Shown here in pieces: positions 13,949-22,553 of a stretch of 24,675 nt of DNA. Made by a program: the position numbers and the translations under genes. Location of the stretch: NCBI GenBank assembly GCA_042408595.1, contig JBHOQX010000050.1, positions 1-24,675 on the forward strand, read 5' to 3'. The notes under the pieces are model-generated. The model saw only the letters and a program-made list of their open reading frames with translations. It was not told where the DNA came from and did no database searches. Position 1 is the stretch's first letter; every line of letters begins with the position of its first letter. Origin of the DNA: JBHOQX01 sp042408595 (lineage in GTDB: Bacteria; Chloroflexota; Chloroflexia; Chloroflexales; Roseiflexaceae).

Positions 13949-14571
13949 ATGCCCGATCTGATCGGCCACAGCATCGGCCTCATCCGTGCCAATCAGGCGG
14001 CAAACGGCGCCTACGTCGCCAGTCCGACTTTCGCGACCTACCGCTACTGCTGGTTGCGCGATGGCGCGTACATCATCTACGCCATGGACCTGGCCGGCCA
14101 TCACGATAGCGCCGCGCGCGTTTATGGGCGGCGACCGTGGTACGCAGGCGCCCCGCGGCGGTCGAGCGCGCCATCGCCGCCGCCCAGGGGCCGCCAGCGC
14201 CCGGCGACCTGTTGCATACCCGCTACACACTGGACGCCGTGGAAGGGGCAGATGACTGGCCGAATGTTCAGCTCGATGGCTTCGGCTACGCTGACGACAG
14301 CTACTACGGCGGCGCCGCGTGGGTGCTGCTGACGGCCTATCTGGGCTGGTACTATGCCGAGATCGGCGAGACCGCACGGGCGCGCACGCTGCTCGATTGG
14401 GTCGCCGCCCAGGCCGATGACACGGGCAACCTGCCGGAGCAGATCACGGCGCGCCTCAACCACCCGGCCATGCTGTCGGCGTGGGAGCGGCGCTGGGGCA
14501 GAAGCGCCCATCCGCTGCTCTGGTCGCATGCCGCCTATCTGACGCTGGCGGCCCATCTCGGGCAGGGGTGA
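13949..14571 (+). pseudogene. Glycoside hydrolase family 15 (glucoamylase-like) pseudogene
   Basis: The ATG at 13949 opens a frame with clear GH15 sequence: SIGLIRANQAANGAYVASP and YRYCWLRDGAYIIYAMDLAG. At about 14125 the similarity jumps to the -1 frame (WAATVVRRRPAAVERAIAAA), which then continues to 14571 with LHTRYTLD, WPNVQLDGFG, DSYYGGAAWVLLTAYLGWYY, GNLPEQ and PLLWSHAAYL. Between QLDGFG and DSYYGG an intact enzyme has well over 100 residues, including the catalytic acid region; here they are absent with the frame kept. The catalytic-base region around LPEQ survives. The remnant encodes about 207 residues against roughly 350-650 for intact members. It follows the permease remnant directly, so both belonged to one glucan-utilisation operon. 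A sequencing error could explain the shift but not the deletion. Confidence 0.8.
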
Positions 14572-14632
14572 GCCGATTGCCGGCGAAGGATCGCGGTTGC
14601 CTGGCGTGCCGGCTTGCCCGCCAGCTCCTGGC

Positions 14633-17600
14633 CTACCCGCCCGCCTGCGCGGCCGGCGGCGGCGCGACCTGCGGCAACTGGTAGGCCATCACCCGGCGGT
14701 TGCCGCGATCAACGACATATACCTTGCCATCCGGGCCGGCGGCCACGCCGCTCGGCAGGATGAGGCTGGCGGCATCGCTCCCCGCGCCGCCCCAGCGCAG
14801 CAGCGCCGCGCCGCGCCCCTCCGCCGCGAGCGCCTGGTTGCGACCCGGCACCGTCACGTACACCTGCCCACCGGGGCCCACGGCCAGGAACGGGTCGTCG
14901 TAGGTGTTCGGCAGCCAGCCTGGCACGCGCCACGTCGCCGAGGGCGCATCGGTGACCTTGCCATCCTGCCCGCGCGGAAAGACCTGCACCCGCCCGTTCC
15001 AGGTATCGCCGACGTGGACGGTGCCCTGGGCATCCACCGCGATCCCGATCGGCTCGTTGAACGCGCCCGGCCCCGCGCCGGCGTAGCCCCACTGGTAGCG
15101 GAAATTGCCGTCGCGGTCGGTCACCACCACCCGCTTGTTGCCGGTATCGGCGATGTAGACGTTGCCCTGGGCGTCCACCGCCACGCCGCGCGGGCCGAAG
15201 AAGCCGAGCGGCTCTTTCGCGTTGCCCTCGCGCGTGCCGTCGGTGGCCGTCGCCCGCCGCCCGCCGCCGAAATCGGCCTTGCCCTCGCCCCACGCCTTGA
15301 GGAAGCTGCCGTCCGGCGCGAACTTGGCGATCCGCGCGTTCCAGGTGTCGGCCACGTACAGGTTGCCGTCGGCGTCCACCGCCACGCCGCGCGGCTCGTT
15401 GAACTGCCCCGGCCCCGCGCCGAAGCCGCCGATCGTGCGCACCAGCCGGCCATCCGGCCCGAAGACCTGCACGCGGTGGTTCGCCGTGTCACTGACGTAG
15501 AGATTGCCCTGCGCATCCACCGCCAGGCCGCGCGGCTCGGTCAGTGCGCCGCCCGCCGCGCCGACCACCTCCGCGCCGACCAGCCGGAGCGCCTCTGCGC
15601 CTGGCGATTCGGCCGCCGGGGCCGACGTGCCGCCGATCAGGTCCTTGCGCACCCAGGCCTGCATCTCCCGCCCATCGATCCGCCAGCCAGCCGGCAGATC
15701 GCGGTAGAGGTAGTAGCGCGCGAGCGGCTGCCAGTGCCGACTGTCGAACGGCCAGGCGAGCAGGTCGAACAGGCCCGGCACCTTGCTGGCATCGAGGTTC
15801 GGGCAGCGGCGCAGCGCATCGGCCACGCCGCCCGGATAGGCGAAGTAGAAGCGCGAGTAGCCGTTCGCCTCGACATTGCAGCGGTTCGTGTCGCCCTCCG
15901 GGAACCACCAGTTCAACTTACCGTCCAGCCATTTAACATAGTTCTCGCTCAGCGCCTGGCGTGTCGATTCGTACACGTGGGGCGTGGCGACCATCACCAC
16001 CGGCGCGAAGATCTGCTCGCCGTTCGGCCCATTCACGCGAAAGGACTCGGCGGTCGCGTTGCGGAAGAAATCGGCGTTGCGGTTCTCGATCCGCTGGAAG
16101 TCGCGGAGGTACCATTGCATCGGCCAGGCCAGGCTGCCCTCGCCGTTCGAGTCGCCGCTGTCCATGATCACCGGCATCGAACTGCCGCCGATCGGGTCGG
16201 CCGGGGTGCGGATGTTGCGGGTCTGGTTCACCGCCAGCGTGTGCAGTTCGCGCGCGAGGCGAGCGGTGTCGGGCGAGCTCTGGGTGTAGATCAGCGGCTC
16301 GACCGGCACATCCGGGTGGCGGTAGACGACCAGCCAGGCGGCGCGCACCTGGTACAGTCCCACCGCCGCGGCCAGCGTCAGCGCCACGAGGGTGAGCCCC
16401 GTGCGCCGTCCCACGCGCTGCCCGAGGGTCAGGAGGGTATACACGAGCACCCCGACGATGATGAGCGGAACGATCCCCTGCAGCAGCGCGATCTGCCCCG
16501 CCTGCCCCTCGCCGGAGGCGCCGAAGCGCCAGAGGGTGACGGTCAGCGCGATCAGCAGCAGCACGACCACCGGCGGGATCAGCCAGGCGCGGCGATCCGG
16601 CAGCTCGCGCCAGCGCTGCGAGTCGAGCAGCCGCCCGATGCCCCAGGCGGCTAGCAGGTTGGCCGGTAGGGCGATGTGAATCAGCAACCAGGGCATCTTC
16701 TCGCCGGCCCACGAGAAGGCGACCAGCGCACCGACGCACCAGAAAGCCAGGAAAAGCGGGACGAGCGGAACGGGCTGGGCGGCGGGCGGCAGGCGGCGGG
16801 CGGGCGGACGCGCCGCTGCCCCGTCGCCGTCTTGCCCGCTCTCAGAGTCGAGCGGAACGGCAGGGTCTGCCTCGATCGTCAGCCCCTCGTCGCTGTCCGG
16901 CCGCCGCCGGGCGAAGAGATACACCCCGGTGGCCAGCGAGCCGATCAGCGCCAGCGGCTCGTAGAGCGGCAGCAGCATGAAATAGTAGAACCACGGCTGG
17001 TCGGCGCGGCGGTAGGCCTGCTGCGAGCCGAGCCAGTAGGTGATGCCGGCGTAGAGGCCGTCCAACGCGCCCTGTGGATCGGCAAAAAACGTCGTGTACA
17101 GCAGAATGTAGATCGCGAAATAGATGCCGAGCGCCGTCCAGAGCGCGCCGCGCTCATAGCGCCACAGGTCGCGCAGGCGGTCGGTCAGCAACGGCCGCTC
17201 GTCCCACACCCGCATCATCAACAGGCCGCCGAGCGCAACGGCCATGAACAGGAAGGCCATCCCCGCCGCTTCGAGGTTGGCCGTCAGCCGGGGGTTCCAC
17301 AACTCCAGGATGATCGCCAGCGCGGTCGCGACGAGCAGGCCGACCGTCACCCAGCGCCGCGGCAGGTTCTCGGCCAACAGCCGGATGACAAGGAACGAGC
17401 CGAAGAGGAAAAACAGGATGTAGTACAACTCGTGGGTGCCGACCGCAAGCGCGGTCGCCGCCGCAGCGACATAGAGCCAGCGCGCCCGGCCGGTGTCGAG
17501 GAAGCGGAAGAAGGCGACGACCATCCAGAATTCGAACAGGATCATCAGGCCGTCGTGCCGGGCGAAGCGGGTGAAGTACAGCATGCTGGGCGAGAGCGCC

Positions 17601-18040
17601 AGGAGCGCGCCGGCGGCGAACGCGCCGCGCCGCCCGAGGTACGGGCGCAGCCACCAGCAGGATGCGACCAGCAGGATGCCGCAGACCGCCTGCGGCAGCC
17701 GCGCCTGCCAGTCCCCCACGCCGAAGAGGAAATAGGCTAGCGCGGTGAAGATGTAAAGCGACGGGCCGTGGAAGACCGGATCGTAGCAGTACGTCGCGTG
17801 GCTACGCCCGCCATAGCAGGCGAACGGCCCCTGCCCGGTGAAGAAACGCCAGCTGGACCAGGCGTGGATCGACTCGTCGTGGTGCAGCGCCATGTGCCCG
17901 AGCGCCCACAGGTGGGTAGCGACGGCGACGATGATCAGGCCGGCCCAGGCCAGCAGTTCCACGTTCACCCGCGAGAGGTCGAGCGGGCGGTCGAGCTGGC
18001 CGGCGGCGTACGGGCGGTGCTCGCGCGAAATGGCAGACAT
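14633..18040 (-). CDS. Agl23-like (TIGR03663-type) GT-C membrane protein fused to a C-terminal NHL beta-propeller
   Basis: A 1135-residue protein in two parts. Residues about 1-560 are a polytopic membrane domain of the GT-C fold. The first outside loop carries HHDESIHA with D55-E56, the usual catalytic acidic pair, then YDPVFHGPSLY with D87; SWAGEKMPWLLIH (about 440-452) is the strongest family motif. A soluble extracytoplasmic domain follows (IYTQSSPDTARLA, WYLRDFQ, NWWFPEG). From about residue 833 to 1125 there are five or six NHL repeats (EPRGLAVDAQGNLYVSDTAN and close variants), forming a likely beta-propeller outside the cell. Known members are called Agl23 or flippase-associated proteins and are linked to lipid-carried glycans. 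An insert after the DE motif has Cys 75 and Cys 85, absent from the paralog upstream. Only a weak CGGA ribosome site precedes the ATG. It lies 119 nt downstream of its paralog, and the two probably form one operon. Confidence 0.85.
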   Translation of the reverse strand: MSAISREHRPYAAGQLDRPLDLSRVNVELLAWAGLIIVAVATHLWALGHMALHHDESIHAWSSWRFFTGQGPFACYGGRSHATYCYDPVFHGPSLYIFTALAYFLFGVGDWQARLPQAVCGILLVASCWWLRPYLGRRGAFAAGALLALSPSMLYFTRFARHDGLMILFEFWMVVAFFRFLDTGRARWLYVAAAATALAVGTHELYYILFFLFGSFLVIRLLAENLPRRWVTVGLLVATALAIILELWNPRLTANLEAAGMAFLFMAVALGGLLMMRVWDERPLLTDRLRDLWRYERGALWTALGIYFAIYILLYTTFFADPQGALDGLYAGITYWLGSQQAYRRADQPWFYYFMLLPLYEPLALIGSLATGVYLFARRRPDSDEGLTIEADPAVPLDSESGQDGDGAAARPPARRLPPAAQPVPLVPLFLAFWCVGALVAFSWAGEKMPWLLIHIALPANLLAAWGIGRLLDSQRWRELPDRRAWLIPPVVVLLLIALTVTLWRFGASGEGQAGQIALLQGIVPLIIVGVLVYTLLTLGQRVGRRTGLTLVALTLAAAVGLYQVRAAWLVVYRHPDVPVEPLIYTQSSPDTARLARELHTLAVNQTRNIRTPADPIGGSSMPVIMDSGDSNGEGSLAWPMQWYLRDFQRIENRNADFFRNATAESFRVNGPNGEQIFAPVVMVATPHVYESTRQALSENYVKWLDGKLNWWFPEGDTNRCNVEANGYSRFYFAYPGGVADALRRCPNLDASKVPGLFDLLAWPFDSRHWQPLARYYLYRDLPAGWRIDGREMQAWVRKDLIGGTSAPAAESPGAEALRLVGAEVVGAAGGALTEPRGLAVDAQGNLYVSDTANHRVQVFGPDGRLVRTIGGFGAGPGQFNEPRGVAVDADGNLYVADTWNARIAKFAPDGSFLKAWGEGKADFGGGRRATATDGTREGNAKEPLGFFGPRGVAVDAQGNVYIADTGNKRVVVTDRDGNFRYQWGYAGAGPGAFNEPIGIAVDAQGTVHVGDTWNGRVQVFPRGQDGKVTDAPSATWRVPGWLPNTYDDPFLAVGPGGQVYVTVPGRNQALAAEGRGAALLRWGGAGSDAASLILPSGVAAGPDGKVYVVDRGNRRVMAYQLPQVAPPPAAQAGG

Positions 18041-18159
18041 GGCGTTTCCGTTGGGGAGCGATCCCCGATCAAGGCATGATGGCGTCCATCGCCACGTTCA
18101 TAGGACAGCAAGCGGCCAGCGCCCGCACACCATGGCCAGACAGACTCACAGCCTCGCGC

Positions 18160-20655
18160 TCACGGGGCGGCTGGCCCCCGGGCCGCGCCGGGCCGCTGCT
18201 CGACGCCCGTGCCAAGGCCGAACTCGTTGGCCAGCTCCGGGCGGACCGCCAGGACGAAATCGGATGATCCAAGCGGCGCGGGCATGCGCCGGAACAGCAT
18301 AAACTGCCAGAACTGCGCCGCCGTGCGCCCATCCAGCGGCGTGCGCAGCACCCGCATCAGCAGCGGCGAGGTGTCGTCCACCGGAGCGGTCAGCCAGCCC
18401 GGCGGCAGGCGGTACATTTCGTTCTCCGGGAACCACCAGCGCAGCGGCAGGCGCTGCACGCGGAAGCCGGACAGAGCCTCCAGGTTGCGCGGGTTGCGGT
18501 CGATATTCTCCTGCAACATCAGCACCGCCGCGACCTCCGGCCCCGGCGCGGCGCTCAGATCCGGCCCCTGCTCCACGCCGCGCGTGAAGTTCCGCAGATA
18601 CCAGTTCCAGACCGTCTCGTTGTCGTACCAGACCGGCAGATCGAGCGCGCCGCCCCGCAGGATCGACGCCGCCTCCAGCCGGTCGATCACGCGTGCGACA
18701 TCCGGCGAGGTCTGGGTGTAGACCAACATCTCGCGCGGCACGTCGCCCCACTGGTAGGCAACCTGGATGGCGGCGCGGGCCGTGCCGAACGCGCCGATCA
18801 GCGTAACACCGAGCGCCAGCGCGCCAAGCGCCCACCGGCCGCCGCGCGCCAGCCCGAAGCCCAGTGTCAGCAGCCCGGCCAGGGCCGCCGCACCGAGCGG
18901 GATAAACGGTGTCATCCAGGCCAGCGTACCGGCCGGCTGGCTGACCACCGCCAACAGGATGAAGCCGGTGATCATGACCACGGCAAAGATGCCGAGATAG
19001 GACCGCAGCGGCTTCCACTCGCCGCGCGGCAGTAGCCCACGCAGGCCGGGAACCGCCTGGTCGGCGGGGGTGTCGGAGAAAGCGCGCGCCCGCCACCATG
19101 CGAGCGTTCGCGCCAGCGCCCAGGCGGCCAGCAGCAGCAGCGGCAGGGCGACATGCATCGTCAGCCAGGGCATCTTCTCGCCGGCCCATGAGTAGATCAG
19201 CAGCGTCAGCGCGGCCCACCAGCCGAGCGCCAGCGGCATCGCCACCGGCCAGTTCAGCGCGCCATCCTGCACCAGGGTAGACCGGCCACGCAGCCGCCGC
19301 CCGGCCACGCCGCCCGCCAGCGTGAAGCCGACCGCGCCCCAGAGCAGGAGCAGCGGCTCGTATATCGCCAGGATGACCAGGTAGTAGTACCACGGCTGGT
19401 TGCCGCGCTGCACCCCGTGCTGCGCCAGCCAGTACAGCAGCGAGCCGGCCGCACCACTGATCACCCCGACAGTATTGGTCAGCAACGCAGTGAACAGCAG
19501 CCCATAGATCACGAAAAAGATGCCGACCGCGATCAGCCAGCGCCGCCCGCCGCTCAGGCTGGCGAAGCCGCCGATGATCGGGTCGTCCACAGCGCGGGCG
19601 CGCTCCCAGGCGGTCTGGCCGCCCGCGCCGCGCCGCCGCCAGACCGCCCACCAGAGCAACAGCCCAGCGGCCGCGGCCAGCGCGAGCGCAGCCAGGATCG
19701 AGGGGTGGCTCGCGAACTGGCCGAGCTTGACGAAATACACGGCGAAGCTGTTGTCCGGCTGATTGCGCACACAGAGCGCATAGTTGTTGTCGGCAGTCGC
19801 CAGCGGCGGCAGGCCGAGCAGCGGCCCGGGCCGGTAGACCATCGGGTTCTCCGGCGTCACAAGCTGCCCGGCGGACGGGCAGACATACGGCCCGTTCGCC
19901 CGCTCCACGCCGTCGCCCACGATCACCGGCTTGCCGGGCAGCACGAACACCAGCGCCACCAACAGCAGCCCGAGCCCGGCTACGACCAGCGCGCCTGGCT
20001 TCCAGACACGCCAGAAGAAGAGCCACGCCAGCAGTGGCACAAAGATCGCCAGATAGAGGAAGAACGTCTCCATCGTGGTGAACATCAGGCCAAGCGCCGC
20101 CGCGCCAACATACAGCCAGAGCGGGCGGCGTGTGCTGGCGTAGCGCACCAGCGCGATGAACGTCAGCAGTTCGAACGTCACAGCGTAGGTGTCGTGGCGG
20201 ATGAAACGGCTGACGTACAGGAAGGTCGGCGAGATCAGCATGTAGATCGCCGCCAGCAGCGCCGCGCCGCGCCCAAGCTCGCGCCGCATCAGGTAGGGCA
20301 ACACGCACAGCACACTGCCGAAGAGGGCCGTGCCGAGCCGCGCGGTGCTGTTTGTGTCGCCAAACAGCAGGAAGATCAGCGCGCCGAGATGGTACAGGAA
20401 CGGCCCGTGCAGCAGCGGATCGTGCACATAGCCGCGGCCCTGGTACAGCAGCCACGAGTAGTAGGCGTGGTGCGACTCGTCGTGGTGGATCGCACGGTCG
20501 CCGAGCGCCCAGAGGCGGGTGACGAGCGCGAGCGCGAAGATGCCGAGGTACAGCGCCTGCTCAAGGGTGAGCATCAACCGCCGGGGGCGTTCGATCGCGC
20601 GGGCGGCATCGTGAGGCGCCGGAGCTACGCGCTGCGGAAGTTCAGCTAGAGACAT
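18160..20655 (-). CDS. Agl23-like (TIGR03663-type) GT-C membrane protein
   Basis: An 831-residue polytopic membrane protein, paralogous to the gene downstream. Shared features are WALGDRAIHHDESHHAYYSW with acidic pair D59-E60, YVHDPLLHGPFLY with D79, a PWYYYL segment, YSWAGEKMPWLTMHVALP at about 486-503, and the soluble C-terminal YTQTSPDVARV...WYLRNF...RWWFPENEMYRLP. More than ten hydrophobic helices are visible in the first 650 residues. By fold it should be a glycosyltransferase using a lipid-phosphate sugar, or act with a lipid-glycan flippase; this follows from the family, not from experiment here. It lacks the NHL domain of its partner. The start at 20655 is chosen because upstream codons are Arg/Pro-rich and cross the promoter; the ribosome site is weak. 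A strong promoter lies 84 nt upstream. It is the first gene of the two-gene operon. Confidence 0.85.
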   Translation of the reverse strand: MSLAELPQRVAPAPHDAARAIERPRRLMLTLEQALYLGIFALALVTRLWALGDRAIHHDESHHAYYSWLLYQGRGYVHDPLLHGPFLYHLGALIFLLFGDTNSTARLGTALFGSVLCVLPYLMRRELGRGAALLAAIYMLISPTFLYVSRFIRHDTYAVTFELLTFIALVRYASTRRPLWLYVGAAALGLMFTTMETFFLYLAIFVPLLAWLFFWRVWKPGALVVAGLGLLLVALVFVLPGKPVIVGDGVERANGPYVCPSAGQLVTPENPMVYRPGPLLGLPPLATADNNYALCVRNQPDNSFAVYFVKLGQFASHPSILAALALAAAAGLLLWWAVWRRRGAGGQTAWERARAVDDPIIGGFASLSGGRRWLIAVGIFFVIYGLLFTALLTNTVGVISGAAGSLLYWLAQHGVQRGNQPWYYYLVILAIYEPLLLLWGAVGFTLAGGVAGRRLRGRSTLVQDGALNWPVAMPLALGWWAALTLLIYSWAGEKMPWLTMHVALPLLLLAAWALARTLAWWRARAFSDTPADQAVPGLRGLLPRGEWKPLRSYLGIFAVVMITGFILLAVVSQPAGTLAWMTPFIPLGAAALAGLLTLGFGLARGGRWALGALALGVTLIGAFGTARAAIQVAYQWGDVPREMLVYTQTSPDVARVIDRLEAASILRGGALDLPVWYDNETVWNWYLRNFTRGVEQGPDLSAAPGPEVAAVLMLQENIDRNPRNLEALSGFRVQRLPLRWWFPENEMYRLPPGWLTAPVDDTSPLLMRVLRTPLDGRTAAQFWQFMLFRRMPAPLGSSDFVLAVRPELANEFGLGTGVEQRPGAARGPAAP

Positions 20656-20738
20656 GAAGCTCGCCGCTCGTCGTTCGCCGGGCGGTGCGCGCCCGTTCCC
20701 ATCACGAATCAGCCGCACAGCCGCGGCCGGGCGAGGCC

Positions 20739-20767
20739 ATTGTACACGCCAGCGGCAGCCGGCGCAA
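20739..20767 (-). promoter_or_regulatory. Promoter of the Agl23-like operon
   Basis: On the minus strand, TTGCGC (20767-20762), exactly 17 bp, and TACAAT (20744-20739), followed by a leader of about 75 nt to the ATG at 20655. The spacer end GCGTG is the same as in the gnd promoter (GCGTG before TATAAT). Confidence 0.75.
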
Positions 20768-20794
20768 GTCGCGGCGCGGCGTGAACGCACAGCG

Positions 20795-20907
20795 ACGGGC
20801 GAAGGACGGTGGACGAATGAAGAACAAAGAATGAAAAATGATCAATGACACACCCGGTCACCGTGTCCCCCTGGCATCGTGTCATCGTGTCACCCGCTCA
20901 CCCGCTG
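20795..20907. repeat. Short degenerate intergenic repeats between the Agl23 operon promoter and the Crp gene
   Basis: First a GGACGAA-type run (GGCGAAGGACGGTGGACGAA, near 20800-20819), then an AT-rich GAATGAAAAATG stretch, then a run of GTCACC/GTCATC-like units (20846-20907: GGTCACCGTGTC, CATCGTGTCATCGTGTCACC, GCTCACCCGCTGTCA). The last unit runs into the Crp/Fnr stop codon. It codes for nothing recognisable. Confidence 0.55.
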
Positions 20908-21618
20908 TCACTCCTGCGCCAGAGCTCGCAAGCGCGGCACATCGATCAGCAGAATGGCGTCCTCCTCAACACGGATGAGGCCAGCTTCACGGAACTCGCC
21001 GATCGCCTTGGTCACCGTCTCGCGGTACGAGCCGATCAGCTCGGCGAGCTGCTGGTGGGTGTAGCGCACGACCTCCGGCGGGTCGGCGGCGGGCTGCCCG
21101 GGGGCGCAGTTGGCCAGCCGCAGCAGCGCGGACGCCAGGCGCTGCGGGACGCTGCGGAAGGCGATGTCGGCCAGCTTGTGCTCCAGCGCCCGCAGCCGGC
21201 GGCTCATCAGTTCCATAAAGCGCAGCGCCACCGTCGGGTGGTCGCTCAGCACACGGCGCAGCGCGTCGCGCCCGAGCGTGCCGACCTCGCAGTCGGTCAT
21301 GGCTTCGGCGAAGCTGTCGTGCCGCCAGTGGGCCGCCAGCGCCAGCTCGCCGAAGACCGCGCCCGGCCCCAGGATGTGCAGCGTCAGCGCGCGGCCCTCC
21401 GGCGAGAGCTTATAGAGCCGCACGCGCCCCCGGCGCAGCAACAGCACTCCGTCGCCCGGCTCGTCCGGGCTGTAGAAGGTGTGTCCCGCCGGGTAGGCGG
21501 CGGCGCTGATCGACCGCTCGAGCCGGGAACGTTCGGACGCCGGCAGATCGCGGAAGATATCGTCTTCGTCGCACGCTTCCCCCGGCAGCCCGGCCAGCGC
21601 GTCGTCCCACTCCCGCAT
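20908..21618 (-). CDS. Crp/Fnr-family transcriptional regulator
   Basis: A 236-residue DNA-binding protein. Residues about 22-130 form the cyclic-nucleotide-type beta roll (AYPAGHTFYSPDEPGDGVLLL, RRGRVRLYK, ILGPGAVFGELAL). A dimerisation helix follows (LMSRRLRALEHKLADIA) and a winged helix at about 186-225 with YTHQQLAELIGSYRETVTKA as turn and recognition helix. In E. coli CRP the sequence after GEL includes an Arg and a Ser that bind the cAMP phosphate; here that stretch is AAHWRHDSFAEA, where the position before Ser is Asp, so canonical cAMP binding is doubtful. There is no N-terminal Fnr cysteine cluster. Target genes and signal are unknown. The ATG at 21618 is chosen because the protein-like sequence begins about there, but the ribosome site is poor and the frame is open to 21690, so a longer N-terminus is possible. 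Confidence 0.88.
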   Translation of the reverse strand: MREWDDALAGLPGEACDEDDIFRDLPASERSRLERSISAAAYPAGHTFYSPDEPGDGVLLLRRGRVRLYKLSPEGRALTLHILGPGAVFGELALAAHWRHDSFAEAMTDCEVGTLGRDALRRVLSDHPTVALRFMELMSRRLRALEHKLADIAFRSVPQRLASALLRLANCAPGQPAADPPEVVRYTHQQLAELIGSYRETVTKAIGEFREAGLIRVEEDAILLIDVPRLRALAQE

Positions 21619-21763
21619 TATGGCGCGCCCCCGCTTCCACGGACGATAGACAGAGGACGAACATTCGCCGTGCCTATCGCAAAGATACAACCATGGCCTC
21701 CCGACGAGTTCGGTTTCCGTCCCCCGTCAAGGATCAAGGCTCGCTCGTAGCCAAGCGCGGCAC

Positions 21764-21790
21764 CCCCTGCTCTCCATCCAGGAGCAGGGG
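21764..21790. other. Perfect 9-bp hairpin in the Crp upstream region
   Basis: CCCCTGCTC (21764-21772), 9-nt loop, GAGCAGGGG (21782-21790), with no T tract. It lies between the end of the phosphatase gene (21891) and the Crp/Fnr gene. A second small dyad, CCCAC-GATCG-GTGGG, is at 21827-21841. Together they may end the DUF3054-phosphatase transcript, or act as binding sites upstream of Crp. The 272-bp gap holds no gene, and I found no convincing promoter for Crp in it. Confidence 0.4.
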
Positions 21791-21890
21791 CGGGGCATAG
21801 CACGGGCGGGTCGTTCTGAGGGCCACCCACGATCGGTGGGCGCACGAGCGGCGGCGCGTTCCGGCACGCCCCGCGCCCATAAGCCTCCCG

Positions 21891-22553
21891 TCAAACTCCC
21901 AACCCAACCAAATGCCGGTGGTCGTTATGCGCAATGAACTGCCATTCACGCCGGCCGGTGAATGACTCACTATGCCGCCAATGGGTAATGGCGGTGTTGT
22001 GCGCGGGAAAGCCGAGCCGCGCCCGAGCGTCCGGCCCCAGTCCGAGAAAGTACAAGCAGGCGACCTCGATAACCCCCCCGTGCGCCACGACGACGATCCG
22101 CTGGCCCGCGTGTCGCCGGACGATCTCTTCCAGCGTAGCGGAGACCCGCGCCTGGAAGCCGCCCCAGCTCTCGCCGCCCGGCGCGAGCGGTGTGAACGGC
22201 TCGCCGATAAAGCGGGCGACCTGCGGGAAGCGCTCACGCACTTCCCCAACATGTAGTCCTTCGGCCTCGCCGAGGCGCAACTCGTGCAGGTCGTCGTTCC
22301 ATTCGACCGGCAAGTCGAGCGCCGCTGCGACGATCTCGGCGGTCATGCGGGCCCGGGGCAGCGTGCTGGCGTAGAGCGCATCCGCCGGGATCTCGCCAGT
22401 CTCCAGCCGCGCCGCCAGCGCGCGCACCTGCGCCAGGCCACGTTCCGTCAGTCCACGATCAGTCGCCATGGCGCTGATCACGCCGTCGATGTTCGCGTGC
22501 GATTCGCCGTGGCGAATAAGGTACAGATCGGTCGCGGGCCGTCGTTCGGTCAT
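21891..22553 (-). CDS. Histidine phosphatase family protein (phosphoglycerate mutase-like)
   Basis: A 220-residue cytosolic enzyme. The N-terminal LYLIRHGESHANIDG holds the catalytic RHG with H15, the phospho-accepting His. The second catalytic His is in VVVAHGGVIEVACLYFLGL. LYASTLPRARMTAEIVA and HELRLGEAEG are also typical of the branch. Family members hydrolyse phosphate from sugar phosphates, nucleotides or cofactors such as alpha-ribazole phosphate, or act as cofactor-dependent mutases; the substrate cannot be told here. The ATG at 22553 overlaps the stop of the DUF3054 gene as ATGA (22550-22553), a sign of translational coupling, and the long frame further up is antisense-like noise. The insert between the motifs (PFTPLAPGGESWGGFQAR) is normal. 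Confidence 0.9.
   Translation of the reverse strand: MTERRPATDLYLIRHGESHANIDGVISAMATDRGLTERGLAQVRALAARLETGEIPADALYASTLPRARMTAEIVAAALDLPVEWNDDLHELRLGEAEGLHVGEVRERFPQVARFIGEPFTPLAPGGESWGGFQARVSATLEEIVRRHAGQRIVVVAHGGVIEVACLYFLGLGPDARARLGFPAHNTAITHWRHSESFTGRREWQFIAHNDHRHLVGLGV

Noticed and set aside
14110..14140. Programmed -1 frameshift in the GH15 gene
   Set aside because: No X-XXY-YYZ slippery heptamer with a downstream structure is visible at 14125, and the gene also has a large internal deletion, so decay is the simpler reading.
14900..15550. Regularly repeated GC-rich segments that could be taken for a CRISPR-like or minisatellite array
   Set aside because: The periodicity comes from NHL protein repeats (GVAVDAQGN-YVADT units) in the coding frame; there are no spacers and the repeats are divergent.
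14597..16654. 685-codon plus-strand frame antisense to the NHL repeats of the Agl23-like gene
   Set aside because: Its repeated GVHRHAARLVE-like pattern simply mirrors the NHL repeats on the other strand.
18146..20455. 769-codon minus-strand frame overlapping the second Agl23-like gene in another frame
   Set aside because: Same-strand shadow frame without hydrophobic helix pattern; the other frame has the conserved motifs and coherent membrane segments.
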